A stretch of DNA of 47,061 nucleotides from Candidatus Peregrinibacteria bacterium (GCA_014240275.1 JAAZXH010000005.1:1-47061), one strand, 5' to 3'. Shown: positions 23,891 to 32,757, numbered from the stretch's first letter. The notes: generated by a model not told the origin, from the sequence alone. Numbers and translations are program-made.

Positions 23891-26164
23891 ATGCAAAATA
23901 GAAAAGGTTATGTTTACAAAGTAACAGTTTTTGGATCAAGAAATACCCTTGACCAACATACCATAGTTGATTCAAAAGCCATTTGTAGATATCTTGCACA
24001 AAATAAAGTAACACTAGTAAATGGCGCAAGCCAAGCCGGAGTTATGGGATTCACAAGCAAGGAAATGAAAAAACAGAATGGTCAAACATACGGAATTGGG
24101 CTCTACAAAGTAGACCCGCATGCCAACAAATATCTAGATGATTGGGAAGCTTACAACTTTCATTATGAAAGGCAAAAGCGCCTAATTGAACTTGGAGACG
24201 CCTACATAGTTTTTACAGGTGGCTTAGCTACACTTTATGAAGCAATTGATGTTCATCTTATGCAATTTTTAGGTGAAATTGATAACCCACTTATTTTTGT
24301 GGGTAAATTTGCAAATAAATACAAGCAGTTATTGCAATTTTTAGAGTCTAATAATCAACTGCATAAACTACCATCGAATATTCATTTTGCAGAAAGTTCA
24401 GAGCAGGCTATCGAAATTTTAGATAAACATTTAAAAAACCTACAAAAATCTAATCAATCTAATAAAACATACTACCCAAGCTTAAGTGCAGAAGAAATTT
24501 ACAAGCACATCAAACAAAATCAAAACCCATATCATATTTTATTTAATGGTGTTGAAATGCAAGTTAATCCAAATGTTTACCCATCCAATCGCTTTCGTAG
24601 TTCCAAAATGCTAGCACAAATTGTCGCTGATCGCTCCAAAGGCAAAAAAGTCGCAGACATTGCCTGCGGAAATGGGGCCATGGGTCTTATTGCAGCTCAC
24701 AATCAAGCCAAACATGTTATACAAGTTGATATCAATCCAGCTGCAGTTGAAAACGCTAAAGAAAATATTAAAGCACATAATTTAGAAGACAAAATGGAAG
24801 CTTACGAAGGAGATATCTTTGAACCCCTCTCTTATCGCTTCCATAATTACTTTGATGTAATTTATTTCAACCCACCATTTCATAGAGACACCAAATTTAA
24901 AAACGACAAATTAATGTACGCTTTTTATACCCAAGGTAGAGAAGGGGGAGTCCTAGAAAAATTCCTAAAACGTGCCAAATACTACTTAGCACCCAAAGGT
25001 GAAATCATTTTGGGATTTTCCAACAAAGACCCAGAAAATCTGAAATACCTAGAGGAATGTCTAACAAAATACAATTATAATTTTGAACTTAAATGGCATG
25101 AAAATCAAAACACATATGCTGATAACCGAGTTTATAAAATCACCTTGAAAGAGGAAATAATCAAAAAGAAGAAAAAACAAAAACAACCAAAAATCAAACT
25201 AGGAATTGCTACATCTAATACAGGACAAGCTGCAAACGATGGCGAATTAATTACCAATGGTATCAAACTAGCCCTTAAAGAACTAAAACAAGAAGAAATC
25301 AAAATAGAAATCGGAATTATCGATGATCAAAGCCAACCAACCCATGCAATCAAAGGAACGTTAGACCTAATTCAAAAATTTAAGCCAGATGCTTTAATAG
25401 GTCCAACCTGGAGCTATGTTATAGATTCCGTAATACCCCTTTTAGAAGATGCTAAAATCCCATATTTTACACCGGCCACCTCAACAGAACTTGTAAACTT
25501 TGAACCTGATTTCATGATTAGCGGCAGCTCAAAATCTCTTTATAAAAAATATTGTATAAGTCATTGGATCAAACAAAATTTTATTAAAAAAAGCTGCTAC
25601 ATTGGTAAAAAAATGAAGTGGCAAAGCATACATGCCAATGTGTTAAATGACATTAAAGATACCTTACAAATTTCGCATGCCAATCTTCAATACCAAAACT
25701 GCTCTGATTTTGAAAAAATTATCAAAAAAATAAAACAGGAAAAATACGAATGTATCATTATTGATAATTACAAATCTGACTTTTATACCTTTTTAAAACT
25801 AATTCAAAACGCAAAAATCAACATCCCAATTATATGCAACATTAGTATCGATAAACACTTGAAAAAAGAAATCCAAATCCTCGAGCTGAAAAACCCAATC
25901 TACCAAATTGAATCATCAATTCCGAAAGCATTTCAAGAAAAATACTATCACGAGTACCCTAAAAGCGAATGTTCACGCTACGCTTTTAATGCATACGCCG
26001 GAACCCACTTATTAGTTCAATCAATTTTAAATAAAGGGAAATCCAGTATTAAAGAATTTCTTATTCAGAATATTAACCCTTGTATTTTTCAAGAGACCTT
26101 TGAGTTTGACCAACACGGAGACTTAAGCTCATCAAATTGGGAAATTAAAAAAATCAATATCTAA
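23891..26164 (+). CDS. Three-domain fusion: LOG-like nucleotide hydrolase + class I methyltransferase + type I periplasmic-binding fold
   Basis: From ATG 23891 the protein has 757 residues; earlier in-frame starts lie inside the tRNA. Residues 8-185 are a LOG-like Rossmann domain: VFGSR (13-17), GASQAGVMG (45-53), ERQKR (93-97) and TGGLATLYE (109-117), where LOG enzymes have RK and PGGxGTxxE. Residues about 200-430 are a SAM methyltransferase with ADIACGNGAMGL and catalytic-type NPPF in VIYFNPPFHRD. After a Lys-rich linker, residues about 440-757 resemble branched-chain amino-acid binding proteins (IKLGIATSNTGQAANDGELITNGIKLAL, DALIGPTWS, FTPATSTEL). There is no signal peptide, so the binding fold would sit in the cytoplasm as a sensor. 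The substrates are unknown. Confidence 0.8.
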   Translation: MQNRKGYVYKVTVFGSRNTLDQHTIVDSKAICRYLAQNKVTLVNGASQAGVMGFTSKEMKKQNGQTYGIGLYKVDPHANKYLDDWEAYNFHYERQKRLIELGDAYIVFTGGLATLYEAIDVHLMQFLGEIDNPLIFVGKFANKYKQLLQFLESNNQLHKLPSNIHFAESSEQAIEILDKHLKNLQKSNQSNKTYYPSLSAEEIYKHIKQNQNPYHILFNGVEMQVNPNVYPSNRFRSSKMLAQIVADRSKGKKVADIACGNGAMGLIAAHNQAKHVIQVDINPAAVENAKENIKAHNLEDKMEAYEGDIFEPLSYRFHNYFDVIYFNPPFHRDTKFKNDKLMYAFYTQGREGGVLEKFLKRAKYYLAPKGEIILGFSNKDPENLKYLEECLTKYNYNFELKWHENQNTYADNRVYKITLKEEIIKKKKKQKQPKIKLGIATSNTGQAANDGELITNGIKLALKELKQEEIKIEIGIIDDQSQPTHAIKGTLDLIQKFKPDALIGPTWSYVIDSVIPLLEDAKIPYFTPATSTELVNFEPDFMISGSSKSLYKKYCISHWIKQNFIKKSCYIGKKMKWQSIHANVLNDIKDTLQISHANLQYQNCSDFEKIIKKIKQEKYECIIIDNYKSDFYTFLKLIQNAKINIPIICNISIDKHLKKEIQILELKNPIYQIESSIPKAFQEKYYHEYPKSECSRYAFNAYAGTHLLVQSILNKGKSSIKEFLIQNINPCIFQETFEFDQHGDLSSSNWEIKKINI

Positions 26165-26169
26165 ATCTT

Positions 26170-26191
26170 AGGCTGCCACAAGCAGCCTTTT
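26170..26191 (+). terminator. Terminator after the fusion gene
   Basis: Arms ggctgc (26171-26176) and gcagcc (26182-26187), flanked by an A/T pair, surround cacaa and run into TTTT. It begins 5 bases after the stop codon. Confidence 0.8.
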
Positions 26192-26197
26192 CCTCAT

Positions 26198-26226
26198 TTG
26201 CATTCCAACAACAATGGCGCTATTTT
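26198..26226 (+). promoter_or_regulatory. Probable promoter of the collagenase-like gene
   Basis: TTGCAT (26198-26203) and TATTTT (26221-26226) with a 17-base spacer, 24 bases before ATG 26250. Moderately good match. Confidence 0.5.
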
Positions 26227-26249
26227 AATGGCATATTAATTACATCAAT

Positions 26250-27689
26250 ATGCCTTCAAGCTTAAGAACTCAAAAATTCATCCTAAAAGGTATCGTTTTA
26301 ATCTTAGCCTTATCTCTTTTTAAAATAAGCCAAGCAAGATTTGCCACCCACAATCCATCACTTTTAAATGAATATAAACTATTAAGAACACCGAGCTGCC
26401 AACATTTAGCTGGAATTAAATTTAAATGCAAAAATCAAAATCAAACTTTTATTCTAAAAAACAGCTGTACCAATAAACGCGAATGGATCAAAAAAGCCAC
26501 CTACTTTTGTAAGAAACAAACACAACAAACGATTAAAACCACAAACAGACTTACTCCTATTAGGAGTTTCCACTCTCACCCAAACCACCTACACCATAAT
26601 GAACATGAGCATCAACACAACCAACCAGGACCTGCTCCACAAAATATACCAAATTATGGGAGTTTTCAAAATTCAGTAGGACATGGACACCAACATGAGA
26701 TTCAAAAAGTCAGTGGGCCTGAATTCAGAGATAGTTTCGCAGGACCAAATGACAACCCGCAACATCTCTGCAATAGCCGTGACATGATCAACTTGAACCA
26801 AAACCAACTAGCCACATACCTGAGGAATAAAACCCAAGAATGCCTAAGATACCTATTTAACTACGATGACAATGTAGCTAATATTTTCAATCAAACAAAT
26901 TTCGATCACATTAATCAAAGCATCACGAACCAACTGCAAGATGAACTTCAAATTTCGCAAATTCAAGGGCTAGTTCGCTTTATTAGAGCAGCCCTGTATC
27001 AAGAGTACTATCAGAACAACTTAAGCTTTACAGCAGATTCTAAAAACTTAGCCTTTCAAAACTTTCGTAATTTAATGAATCGCTTAAATCTTAACCTAAA
27101 CGATGAGAACCAAAACAATCTCATCAACGATATTATACCCGCTATTCCAACATCAAAAACTTACCTTGTACTGGATCAGTATAAAAACATTCTCAACAAT
27201 TATATTCAAAATCCAAACCAGTGGGAATCTTACTCAAGGAATCTAGTCATTTACTCTATATTTTATTCCATAGACAGAAGCATTGGAGTATACGACCAAT
27301 ACCAAAGACAGTATTATCACGATCAAAATTTCATCAACCATATAGACAACGAATTAATTACAATACTAGAAACTTATGCCAATAATCAGGCCCTCTATAA
27401 TTTTGAAAACCGAAGCTATCTTACAGAAAACGCCATCTGGATCTTAGGCCACCTTTCTACCTTCAGTCAACTTGGTCAACATAGCCGCATCATTGCAAAC
27501 CTTACAAATTTATTAAATGTTTTCCCTGAATTATCAGCTGGATATTTACGCTTAGTCACAACCTTTGACCACTATAATAACTGTCAAACTTCTGACCCAA
27601 ACCGCAACCTTTGTAAAGAAGACATTATCCCAGTAATTGAAAATCAAATCTTCCCAAATCGATTTAGTTTTGACGACAATACCATGTAA
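26250..27689 (+). CDS. N-terminal part of an M9-collagenase-like secreted protease, ending at an in-frame TAA
   Basis: The 479-residue reading frame starts with a signal peptide (about 1-29, ending KISQA). A short Cys-containing segment (Cys50, 60, 73, 87) and a His/Asn/Pro-rich linker (about 108-150) follow. From about 174 it resembles the M9 N-terminal helical activator domain (CNSRDMINLNQNQLATYLRN, ECLRYLFNYDD). It stops at TAA 27687-27689 just after FSFDDNTM. The same frame continues with the collagenase catalytic domain and no other stop until 29117. Alone this piece would be a secreted, non-catalytic domain. No typical start codon lies between the TAA and the catalytic motif. Confidence 0.7.
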   Translation: MPSSLRTQKFILKGIVLILALSLFKISQARFATHNPSLLNEYKLLRTPSCQHLAGIKFKCKNQNQTFILKNSCTNKREWIKKATYFCKKQTQQTIKTTNRLTPIRSFHSHPNHLHHNEHEHQHNQPGPAPQNIPNYGSFQNSVGHGHQHEIQKVSGPEFRDSFAGPNDNPQHLCNSRDMINLNQNQLATYLRNKTQECLRYLFNYDDNVANIFNQTNFDHINQSITNQLQDELQISQIQGLVRFIRAALYQEYYQNNLSFTADSKNLAFQNFRNLMNRLNLNLNDENQNNLINDIIPAIPTSKTYLVLDQYKNILNNYIQNPNQWESYSRNLVIYSIFYSIDRSIGVYDQYQRQYYHDQNFINHIDNELITILETYANNQALYNFENRSYLTENAIWILGHLSTFSQLGQHSRIIANLTNLLNVFPELSAGYLRLVTTFDHYNNCQTSDPNRNLCKEDIIPVIENQIFPNRFSFDDNTM

Positions 27690-29117
27690 ATCAAAACCTC
27701 TCTTAATTTAGATGAAGTATCAAACCTCTACCAAGCTTCTAAAGAAGTCCAAGCCCAATTCAATCGTATTACAGAAACCATCCTACCAATTGCTAATGAT
27801 CCAAATGGAAATTTAAAAATCGTAATCTATGGTTCACGAGCGGACTACGAAATTTTCCACCCTTTTTTAACCAACTTAAGCTCCCAAAACGGTGGTATCT
27901 ACATAGAACAAACTGGAACTTTTTACACGTATCAACGTACCCCAGAAGAAAGTATTTACAGCCTAGAAGAGCTCTTTCGCCACGAATATTCCCATTACCT
28001 AGTTGGAAGGTTTTTAATAGAAGGTTTCTGGGGAAGAAATCCAATTTACAACAACCACCGCCTTACCTGGTTCGACGAAGGAATTGCAGAATTCTTAACC
28101 TGGAGTGACCAAAACGGCGTCAATACTCGCCAAGTGCTCGTCGAACTAATCCAACAAGATGGTAATAACCGCCTGACTGTATCAGATCTCTTTTCAGCTA
28201 CCTACTCCGACTTTAAATTCTACAGCTATTCCGGGCTATTTTTCAACCATTTATATGAACATGACCTTACAACCCTAAAATCAATTATAGAACAGCTAAA
28301 AAACTCAGACATCCAAGCCTTTGACAACATAATTGCAACCCTCAAATTCGATGAAGAATTAAATCAAAGCTTTCAAAATTACTTAGACCAGCAAATTAAC
28401 CAACTTGGCCAACTTAACAACCCAAACAGCCTAACTGTAGATTATGATAACCTAGATATCGATAACGTAGATGCTATCCAAACCCACTTTAGACAAACTC
28501 GACTTGGATATCGAGCCAACTGCGGAGTTTCATCTTACCGACAATTTAGCCGATTTTCATGCCGTGGAGTACTTTCTAGCCCAGCAGATGACTCACAACA
28601 ACCCAACTACATTCAAACCTGGAGCCTTTTTAACAATCACCTTAATACAATAATACAAGAGGCCCAAAACCAAAACATCAACAACTTCAATAGCATGCTA
28701 TGCCGTATTGGTAAAATCCATTTCCAAAACAACCACTATGCCACAGCCGATTATCATTGTGATGGACCTTTACCACTCACCGAACAACAAGAAATTGATC
28801 ATCTAACTCAAATCCGCAATGATTTTGAATTAACCCGAGCCGCCAACGTCAATTGCGAAGAAACAGAAGACACAAACAATCTCATAGAGTGTCAAACTTC
28901 AGTATCGAGTCGACTTATGCCGAACTCAACACCAAATTCTGAACTAGAAACACAACTTCAAAATTTAAAAGAAAATATAGAAAACCAAGTGTACGCAGCC
29001 AACCCCAACCTATACAATAATTTCCACTGCACAATCAACGAACCTACACGAATCTATTATAACAACCAAGAACATAAGTATATGCATACTCCTATGATCT
29101 GTTTGTTGCGTTATTAA
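27690..29117 (+). pseudogene. Catalytic part of the M9-collagenase-like protease, separated from its signal peptide by one stop codon
   Basis: The frame continues directly from the upstream gene. It contains NGGIYIEQTGTFYTYQRTPE, the zinc motif HEYSH (27981-27995) in LFRHEYSHYLVGRF, and the downstream glutamate region LTWFDEGIAEFL (28062-28097). This order and spacing match M9 (ColA/ColH-type) collagenases closely. The first ATG/GTG/TTG in frame is GTG 28134, beyond the active site. An active enzyme therefore needs read-through of the TAA, repair of a sequence error, or the gene is a recent nonsense pseudogene. The C-terminal 250 residues have Cys residues likely to pair outside the cell. Whole frame: 955 codons from 26250. 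Confidence 0.75.
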
Positions 29118-29118
29118 G

Positions 29119-29991
29119 TCATTTTCTTAAAATAACTTTCTCCGATTCTTTGGCTACGACAATAATTTCATCTGAATTCACTACCAAACCAACAAAATCA
29201 TTAGTAATACCATGCGGAATTCCTATATAAGAGGCTTTTCTCTCCAAAAAGTTAGGAGCAAAAGTCATTTCAGATAAAGAAGGGTCACAACAAATCATAG
29301 TTTTATGATTCACTGCTGCAACACAACGATTTACAACTTTATTAAATTTCATCACACGATCTGAAAATGAAACTCCCAATAAACCAGATTTTGCCAAATG
29401 ATCATGCAAAGCTCCAACTGTTAATCTCACACCTGCTAAATAAATACGCAAAAAACATTGAAAATTATCACTATTATAAGTAGGAACATTCATATTTTGA
29501 AGACCTATCCGAGTCATACCAGTATGCGTACAAATCAACTGTAAATCATCATTCTTGTAATAAGCGTTTAAACCTCCTAATAATCGAAAATTATCAGTAA
29601 AATATTCTAATAAACAATCATTGAAATCTCGCCAAATATCTGGAGAAGCAACTACCAATGATGAAAAAGGAGAAATATTCTCTAATTTCTGATATTCAAC
29701 AAATTGCTTAAAAAAAGACTCCACACCATAATCTAACAAATTAACAATATCATAATTTGAGCGACTTCTTAAATACTGTATAAAAGCCTTGTCTTCATTC
29801 CCCATTAAAAATGATGCATCCTTAAAATCATCGGTATGTAATAAACTAATTACCTCCTTGCCTTGTGGACCTAAATAATAATCTCCCATAAATAAAAAAT
29901 CTGCACTAGAGTCCACAGAGTTCAAACGATCAATTGCTAAATTAGCTTTAGCAATATCTCCTTGAATAGGTGGAACAATCTTAATAGACAT
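29119..29991 (-). CDS. Metallophosphoesterase-like protein with eroded motifs
   Basis: The 290-residue protein follows the order of PPP-type phosphatases but with changed metal ligands. GDIAKA stands for GDIHG, FLFMGDYYLGPQGKEVISLL for FLGDYVDRGP, FLMGNEDK for LxGNHE, CTHTGM for HAG, and VNHKTMICCDPSL resembles the GHT...DxG end. Loss of the His in GDxHG and GNHE argues against normal dinuclear catalysis. It may be a pseudo-phosphatase or use another chemistry. It ends in TGA one base from the collagenase-frame stop (convergent). Assignment rests on motif order only. Confidence 0.5.
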   Translation of the reverse strand: MSIKIVPPIQGDIAKANLAIDRLNSVDSSADFLFMGDYYLGPQGKEVISLLHTDDFKDASFLMGNEDKAFIQYLRSRSNYDIVNLLDYGVESFFKQFVEYQKLENISPFSSLVVASPDIWRDFNDCLLEYFTDNFRLLGGLNAYYKNDDLQLICTHTGMTRIGLQNMNVPTYNSDNFQCFLRIYLAGVRLTVGALHDHLAKSGLLGVSFSDRVMKFNKVVNRCVAAVNHKTMICCDPSLSEMTFAPNFLERKASYIGIPHGITNDFVGLVVNSDEIIVVAKESEKVILRK

Positions 29992-30065
29992 AAAAATTAG
30001 TTAACTCATAAGATATGATATTACAAAAAAAATTTATAATTGTAAATTTATTTCTCATCCTAACC

Positions 30066-30094
30066 TTGCCTTTTAAATAAAAAACAAGTAAATT
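30066..30094 (+). promoter_or_regulatory. Promoter of tRNA-Arg(UCG)
   Basis: TTGCCT (30066-30071) and TAAATT (30089-30094) with a 17-base spacer, ending 8 bases before the tRNA 5' end. Confidence 0.55.
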
Positions 30095-30102
30095 ACTAGA
30101 GT

Positions 30103-30179
30103 GCACCTATAGCTTAACTGGATAGAGCATCGGTCTTCGGAACCGAGGGTTGGGGGTTCGAATCCCTCTGGGTGCGCCA
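30103..30179 (+). tRNA. tRNA-Arg, anticodon TCG, CCA encoded
   Basis: Full 77-base cloverleaf: acceptor gcaccta/tgggtgc, D arm gctt...gagc, anticodon stem tcggt/accga with loop cttcgga (TCG), T arm ggggg-ttcgaat-ccctc, discriminator G and CCA. It reads CGA and, by wobble, CGG. Its 3' end is one base from the dedA stop on the other strand. Confidence 0.94.
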
Positions 30180-30180
30180 T

Positions 30181-30813
30181 TTAACGACGCTCTTTTTTAC
30201 GATAATACCGCAGGCCATAAAATCCACAAAGCACGGTTATAAGGATAATAAAGGTCAAACTAGACTCAATAGTATGCAGGCCTGTTTGCCATTTTTCAAG
30301 ATTCTCAACACCCAAGTAACCAATCCAAATCAAAAGAGCATTCCTAATATAATTACCAATTAAAGTAGCGACAATATAATTCCATATTGGAACATGAAAA
30401 AATCCACCGGCAAAAGAAACTAAGGCACTAGGCATTATTGGCAAGGCTCGAAGGAATAGCATCAATCCAAACCCTTTATATCCTTTTCCAAAATCTTTAC
30501 CAAATTTTTCAATAGAATCATGATTCCATCCTAAGAAACGCCCAAAGTGACCCGAAACAAAATCCTGAAACCTATACACAACCATATAAATTATCACACC
30601 TGCAATTGTTTTCGATAAACTTCCAATAAAGTTCAAAACTAGCAACATTCCAAACGATATTTTTTTTACATAGGCAATAGAACCCAAGGTTCCAAAAACC
30701 ACCGGTGATGGAATAGGGGCTATCAACTCCTCTAGAAAAGGAGCAACAATTGTATAAACATAAATATTAAATTGGGATAATGTTTCCAAGATCCACGATA
30801 AAATTGCTTCCAT
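30181..30813 (-). CDS. DedA/VTT-family membrane protein
   Basis: The 210-residue integral membrane protein has about five hydrophobic stretches. The re-entrant-type motif EELIAPIPSPVVFG is near 28-41 and FLRALPIMPSALVSFAGG near 120-137, both DedA family signatures. DedA proteins are linked to lipid-carrier (undecaprenyl phosphate or phospholipid) flipping. It ends in a basic tail (YYRKKERR). It follows rpe with no intergenic base, so it is the last gene of the smpB-to-dedA operon. Confidence 0.88.
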   Translation of the reverse strand: MEAILSWILETLSQFNIYVYTIVAPFLEELIAPIPSPVVFGTLGSIAYVKKISFGMLLVLNFIGSLSKTIAGVIIYMVVYRFQDFVSGHFGRFLGWNHDSIEKFGKDFGKGYKGFGLMLFLRALPIMPSALVSFAGGFFHVPIWNYIVATLIGNYIRNALLIWIGYLGVENLEKWQTGLHTIESSLTFIILITVLCGFYGLRYYRKKERR

Positions 30814-31464
30814 TTAAAATCTTAAACTATCAACCGCTACAGCATAATTATTGCTGTTAAATAAATAACTTGCACTCACCAAATAATCGCATTCTGTCTT
30901 TGCAATCAATGGTAAAGACTTATCATTAACGCCTCCATCTAAGCCAACTAACAATTTAGGATTTTGCTCCTTAATATAAGCTACCTTTGACAACACACCT
31001 TCTATAAATTTTTGCCCAGCAAAACCAGGATTAACCGACATTACCAACACACCATCCACAAGAGGTAAAAACTTTTCTAAAGCTGTTACTGGAGTAGCCG
31101 GATTAATTGCAATCCGAGGAGAATATCCATAAGCCCTTAACATTTCTAGATCATCATCAATTTCCGCTGAGGCTTCAGCGTGCAAAGTCACAGAGTGTTT
31201 GAATTTACTCCTTCGAAACCTACAATCTTCATCAACTAAATGACGGACAAATGTTTCCGGATTCCGAATCATCAAATGAAAATCCAAAGGCAAATCAGTC
31301 TCAATTTTATTAATTACCGGTAAACCAAAAGAAATATTTGGAACAAAATTACCATCCATCACATCTAAATGAATTCCATCAACAGAAGCATCCGTAATCT
31401 TATCAACCTCAAGTTGTAAAGAGCCAAAATCTGCACTCAAAATTGAACCTAAAATATCAACCAT
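30814..31464 (-). CDS. rpe: Ribulose-phosphate 3-epimerase
   Basis: The 216-residue TIM barrel has GSILSADF at the start, metal ligands in HLDVMDGNFVPN (His32, Asp34), DFHLMIRNPE near 60, MSVNPGFAGQKF near 140 and GLDGGVNDKS near 172. It interconverts ribulose-5-P and xylulose-5-P. It lies in an operon with prs, giving a path from pentose phosphates to PRPP. The gap to the upstream RpiB-like gene is 2 bases. Confidence 0.95.
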   Translation of the reverse strand: MVDILGSILSADFGSLQLEVDKITDASVDGIHLDVMDGNFVPNISFGLPVINKIETDLPLDFHLMIRNPETFVRHLVDEDCRFRRSKFKHSVTLHAEASAEIDDDLEMLRAYGYSPRIAINPATPVTALEKFLPLVDGVLVMSVNPGFAGQKFIEGVLSKVAYIKEQNPKLLVGLDGGVNDKSLPLIAKTECDYLVSASYLFNSNNYAVAVDSLRF

Positions 31465-31466
31465 AA

Positions 31467-31832
31467 TTACAAATTAAATTTACCTTTAACCAAATCTTTC
31501 GCTTGCTCAAAATTCATTAAAAAAGTATTAATACAAACCACATTAAAATCTGGCAATTGATCCTTCAAACTGTCTACTGCCTTTAAAGGCTTATAATCAT
31601 TAACCAACTTACACAAATCTACATTTTCTGAATCAACAATAATACCAAACGCCTTTGGGTGCTCATATAGCTTTTCATAAATTTCACGTACTAAATCCTG
31701 ATGACTAACCTCATGATCCATAGTAAAAAGGCCCATATCAATAACCTTATAATCCTCTGGAAAAAGAGCAATCACATCCTTCTTAAATTCAATTGAAGGC
31801 ATATCATAAATCACATAAATTAACTTATTCAT
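31467..31832 (-). CDS. RpiB-like protein lacking the isomerase active site
   Basis: The 121-residue protein lines up with ribose-5-phosphate isomerase B over most of its length. YVIYDMPSIEFKKDV takes the place of IGSDHAGFELK, YKVIDMGLFT that of YEVIDFGT, and AFGIIVDSEN that of the GILICGTG loop. A final helix, MNFEQAKDLVKGKF, follows. The Asp-His pair and the catalytic Cys/anion loop (CGTGIG) are missing, and it is about 20-25 residues short. Sitting between prs (8-base overlap) and rpe (2-base gap), it may be a regulatory or scaffold relative, or bind a different sugar phosphate. The similarity is by eye. Confidence 0.5.
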   Translation of the reverse strand: MNKLIYVIYDMPSIEFKKDVIALFPEDYKVIDMGLFTMDHEVSHQDLVREIYEKLYEHPKAFGIIVDSENVDLCKLVNDYKPLKAVDSLKDQLPDFNVVCINTFLMNFEQAKDLVKGKFNL

Positions 31833-32757
31833 ATAAAACTTGAGTTACAGATTCATTGTTCGCAATTTGCCGAAAGACCATTGCTATTTTACTAGAAATA
31901 TCTAAAACCGAAACCTTCTTATCGTTATTATCTAAATCCAAGGTATTAGCAAAAACAATTTCTGCAAAGCCATGGTTTACCAATTTTTCCATTGCATTAT
32001 TCGATAAAACAGGGTGCACAGCAGCTAGAGTAATCTTATTAGCTCCTCTTTCTTGCAAAGCGTCAAAAGCTTTCATTACACTACCACCAGTATCTACCAT
32101 ATCATCAAACATGATACAATTTTTACCAGAAACATCCCCTACTACCTCTTGAATAGTAGCTTCATTTTGTGAGGGCCTAACCTTATGCATAATTACCATT
32201 GGCAAACCTAACCTATCAGCTAAAGTTTTAACCAATTTAGCACCACCCACATCGACAGCCACCATGACTGTATCTGTTAAATCTTGACTCGTAAAATGAG
32301 ATTCAAACAAAGAAACTAAATCAATATTATCCATTGGTTTATTAAAAAAACCTTGAATTTGCGGGGAGTGAAGTTCACAAGCAATTACATGATCAGATCC
32401 AGCTGCGTCAAATAAGTTAGCTAGCAATTTTGCAGAAATCGGCTCACGCGGTAAACTCACTCGATCTTGCCGAGCATAAGGAAAATAAGGTAAAAAAATG
32501 TGAATTTGCTTTGCAAAAGAACGCTTCAAACAATCAATCAAAATAAATAAAGACATCAGCTCATCCGACACTTGGGAGCCCATACTATGAACAATAAATA
32601 CATCTTTACCTCTCACACTTTCGTTCAAACGTAAATAAAACTCATTAGATGGAAATTGCTTAAAATCAATTTCCATTAAATCAACCTTTAATTGTTTAGC
32701 AATATTGTTAGCTAAAACAGAACCTTTTAAACTAACTATAGCAATTTTTTCTTTCAT
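31825..32757 (-). CDS. prs: Ribose-phosphate pyrophosphokinase
   Basis: The 310-residue protein has FPYARQDR near 113 (ATP/Mg site), CELHSPQIQGFF near 145 and the PRPP loop MFDDMVDTGGS near 214-224. It makes PRPP from ribose-5-P and ATP for nucleotide salvage. The catalytic-flap KVRP is present (HKVRPSQNEATI). It is about 30 bases downstream of the phosphomannomutase gene and overlaps the RpiB-like gene by 8 bases. Confidence 0.95.
   Translation of the reverse strand: MKEKIAIVSLKGSVLANNIAKQLKVDLMEIDFKQFPSNEFYLRLNESVRGKDVFIVHSMGSQVSDELMSLFILIDCLKRSFAKQIHIFLPYFPYARQDRVSLPREPISAKLLANLFDAAGSDHVIACELHSPQIQGFFNKPMDNIDLVSLFESHFTSQDLTDTVMVAVDVGGAKLVKTLADRLGLPMVIMHKVRPSQNEATIQEVVGDVSGKNCIMFDDMVDTGGSVMKAFDALQERGANKITLAAVHPVLSNNAMEKLVNHGFAEIVFANTLDLDNNDKKVSVLDISSKIAMVFRQIANNESVTQVLYE

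Noticed and set aside
28134-29117. Independent gene starting at GTG 28134
   Set aside because: The same frame is open upstream to 27690 and carries the collagenase zinc motif, so the GTG is internal to a larger domain.
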